This document shows positions 63,316 through 64,000 of a DNA stretch of 64,000 nucleotides, in pieces. The position numbers and the translations under genes were made by a program. This stretch comes from CANLBN01 sp050633525 (GTDB lineage: Bacteria > Pseudomonadota > Gammaproteobacteria > Pseudomonadales > Cellvibrionaceae), in contig JBOEGR010000013.1 of NCBI GenBank assembly GCA_050633525.1, positions 1-64,000 on the forward strand, in the 5' to 3' direction. The notes below the pieces were generated by a model, which was not told the origin of the DNA, did no database searches, and saw only the letters and a list, made by a program, of their open reading frames with translations. Positions within the stretch are counted from its first letter, which is position 1. Each line of letters begins with the position of its first letter.

Positions 63316-64000
63316 ATGGGGCATTTAAATAAATGCGATCGATTAATGTTTGATGATATAAGAGATAAGCTCACAATTATTATTGTTTCGTTTAATAGCG
63401 GAGAAGTAATCCTAAATAATTTAGGTGGGTTAATACGCTCTAATATATGCGATGTAATCGTCGTTGATAATGCTAGCACCGATGATAGTCGGATTTTGTT
63501 GAGAGATAATTTTCATTCGATAGATGTTATTGATTTGCCTGTTAATGTGGGATACGGACGCGCAGCAAATATAGCATTAAAAAAAATCGATACAGATTAT
63601 GGTTTATTACTTAATCCTGATGTTGCATTGGTTGAGGATAGTTTAAAAGAAGTATTTGAAAATGCTTTAGCTGCTTCAGAGTCTGCTGCTGTTTTCTCGC
63701 CAGCTTTAAGAGACGAGGAGTTTTTTAAGCAAGGTAATATTTTTGTTGAGTATTTGATCGGTGCTTTTTTACTTTTCAAGATGGATGCTTTAAAGAATGT
63801 AGGTTACTTTGAGGAAAGTATATTTTTATTCTATGAAGAAAAGGATTTAGAGGCAAGACTCATTGATCACGGCTATAAGCTTATACTTCAAAGTGATATT
63901 TATGTCAGGCATTTTAAATCATCATCGACGAAATCCACTAAGAAAATTGTTTTTTTGCGCAATTGGCATGTTGCATGGTCTGCACTTTTTTACTCCTATA
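63316..64000 (+). CDS. glycosyltransferase family 2, C-terminal end outside the window
   Basis: An open frame from ATG 63316 to the window edge (228 codons so far). It starts MGHLNKCDRLMFDD; the GT2 core begins LTIIIVSFNSGEVILNNLGGL with VIVVDNASTDDSRILL, NVGYGRAANIAL and the DxD-type LLLNPDVALVED. GAFLLFKMDALKNVGYFEE and LFYEEKDLEARLIDHGYKL resemble rhamnosyltransferase-type GT2 enzymes. It follows the previous gene by 8 bp; no clear ribosome site is visible, and an alternative ATG lies at 63346. Confidence 0.85.
   Translation, partial: MGHLNKCDRLMFDDIRDKLTIIIVSFNSGEVILNNLGGLIRSNICDVIVVDNASTDDSRILLRDNFHSIDVIDLPVNVGYGRAANIALKKIDTDYGLLLNPDVALVEDSLKEVFENALAASESAAVFSPALRDEEFFKQGNIFVEYLIGAFLLFKMDALKNVGYFEESIFLFYEEKDLEARLIDHGYKLILQSDIYVRHFKSSSTKSTKKIVFLRNWHVAWSALFYSY

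Overview
The window looks like chromosomal DNA of a marine gammaproteobacterium related to Pseudomonas/Cellvibrionales, with moderate-to-low GC. The lineage call rests on gene families and on several conserved gene neighbourhoods: mutY-yggX; HAD phosphatase / rppH-ptsP, then lgt-thyA-folA; cfrX-cmpX-sigX; argA and argE near an orphan GspE-type ATPase; and glnE-ilvE followed by LPS-core glycosyltransferases. No rRNA, CRISPR array, prophage or complete insertion sequence was seen. One tRNA (Phe) is present.

Layout. 0-1.8 kb: tRNA-Phe, yggX, mutY (iron trafficking and DNA repair). 1.9-6.4 kb: a Fur-box-controlled ferric iron ABC importer (fbpA, an intervening terminator, fbpB, fbpC), then a YchJ-like SEC-C protein. 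6.5-8.1 kb: gcvT-gcvH. 8.1-9.8 kb: BLUF photoreceptor and imelysin-like lipoprotein. 9.9-17.1 kb: HAD phosphatase, rppH, ptsP, an NRDE protein, lgt with a long Lys/Ala tail, thyA, folA. 17.1-17.3 kb: a 161-bp MITE-like element flanked by a 5-bp target duplication. 17.3-20.9 kb: pqiABC. 21-25.4 kb: HGSNAT-like membrane protein, ABM-domain protein, an unrecognised 409-aa protein, ilvD.

25.5-38.8 kb is the accessory part: a DUF6502 protein, a C-depleted 341-bp leader, three tandem modular lipoproteins (DUF5666-type repeats, FN3-like modules and, in two of them, RTX calcium-binding repeats), an AT-rich acyltransferase-like gene, a G9 tract, a GT39-type glycosyltransferase, and what looks like a fossil of the N-terminal domain of an RTX-type type I secretion ABC transporter. 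39-42.5 kb: a papain-protease/lipase fusion and a patatin-like lipoprotein.

42.5-52.5 kb: argA, a repeat-rich peptidoglycan-binding lipoprotein, a multi-TM channel-like protein, tandem cfrX-like genes, cmpX, sigX, a DUF5665 protein, argE, an orphan GspE-type ATPase, and a DUF1127-like protein. This is an envelope-stress module set among arginine genes. 52.8-64 kb: glnE (interrupted by a two-N placeholder), ilvE, then a surface-polysaccharide/LPS-core cluster (several glycosyltransferases, a YrbL-like kinase, an O-antigen ligase, and a final GT2 gene running off the window).

All assignments come from reading sequence motifs and known family features; no database search was run. Family names are recognition calls, and start codons were chosen from Shine-Dalgarno spacing and family length where the choice was not obvious.
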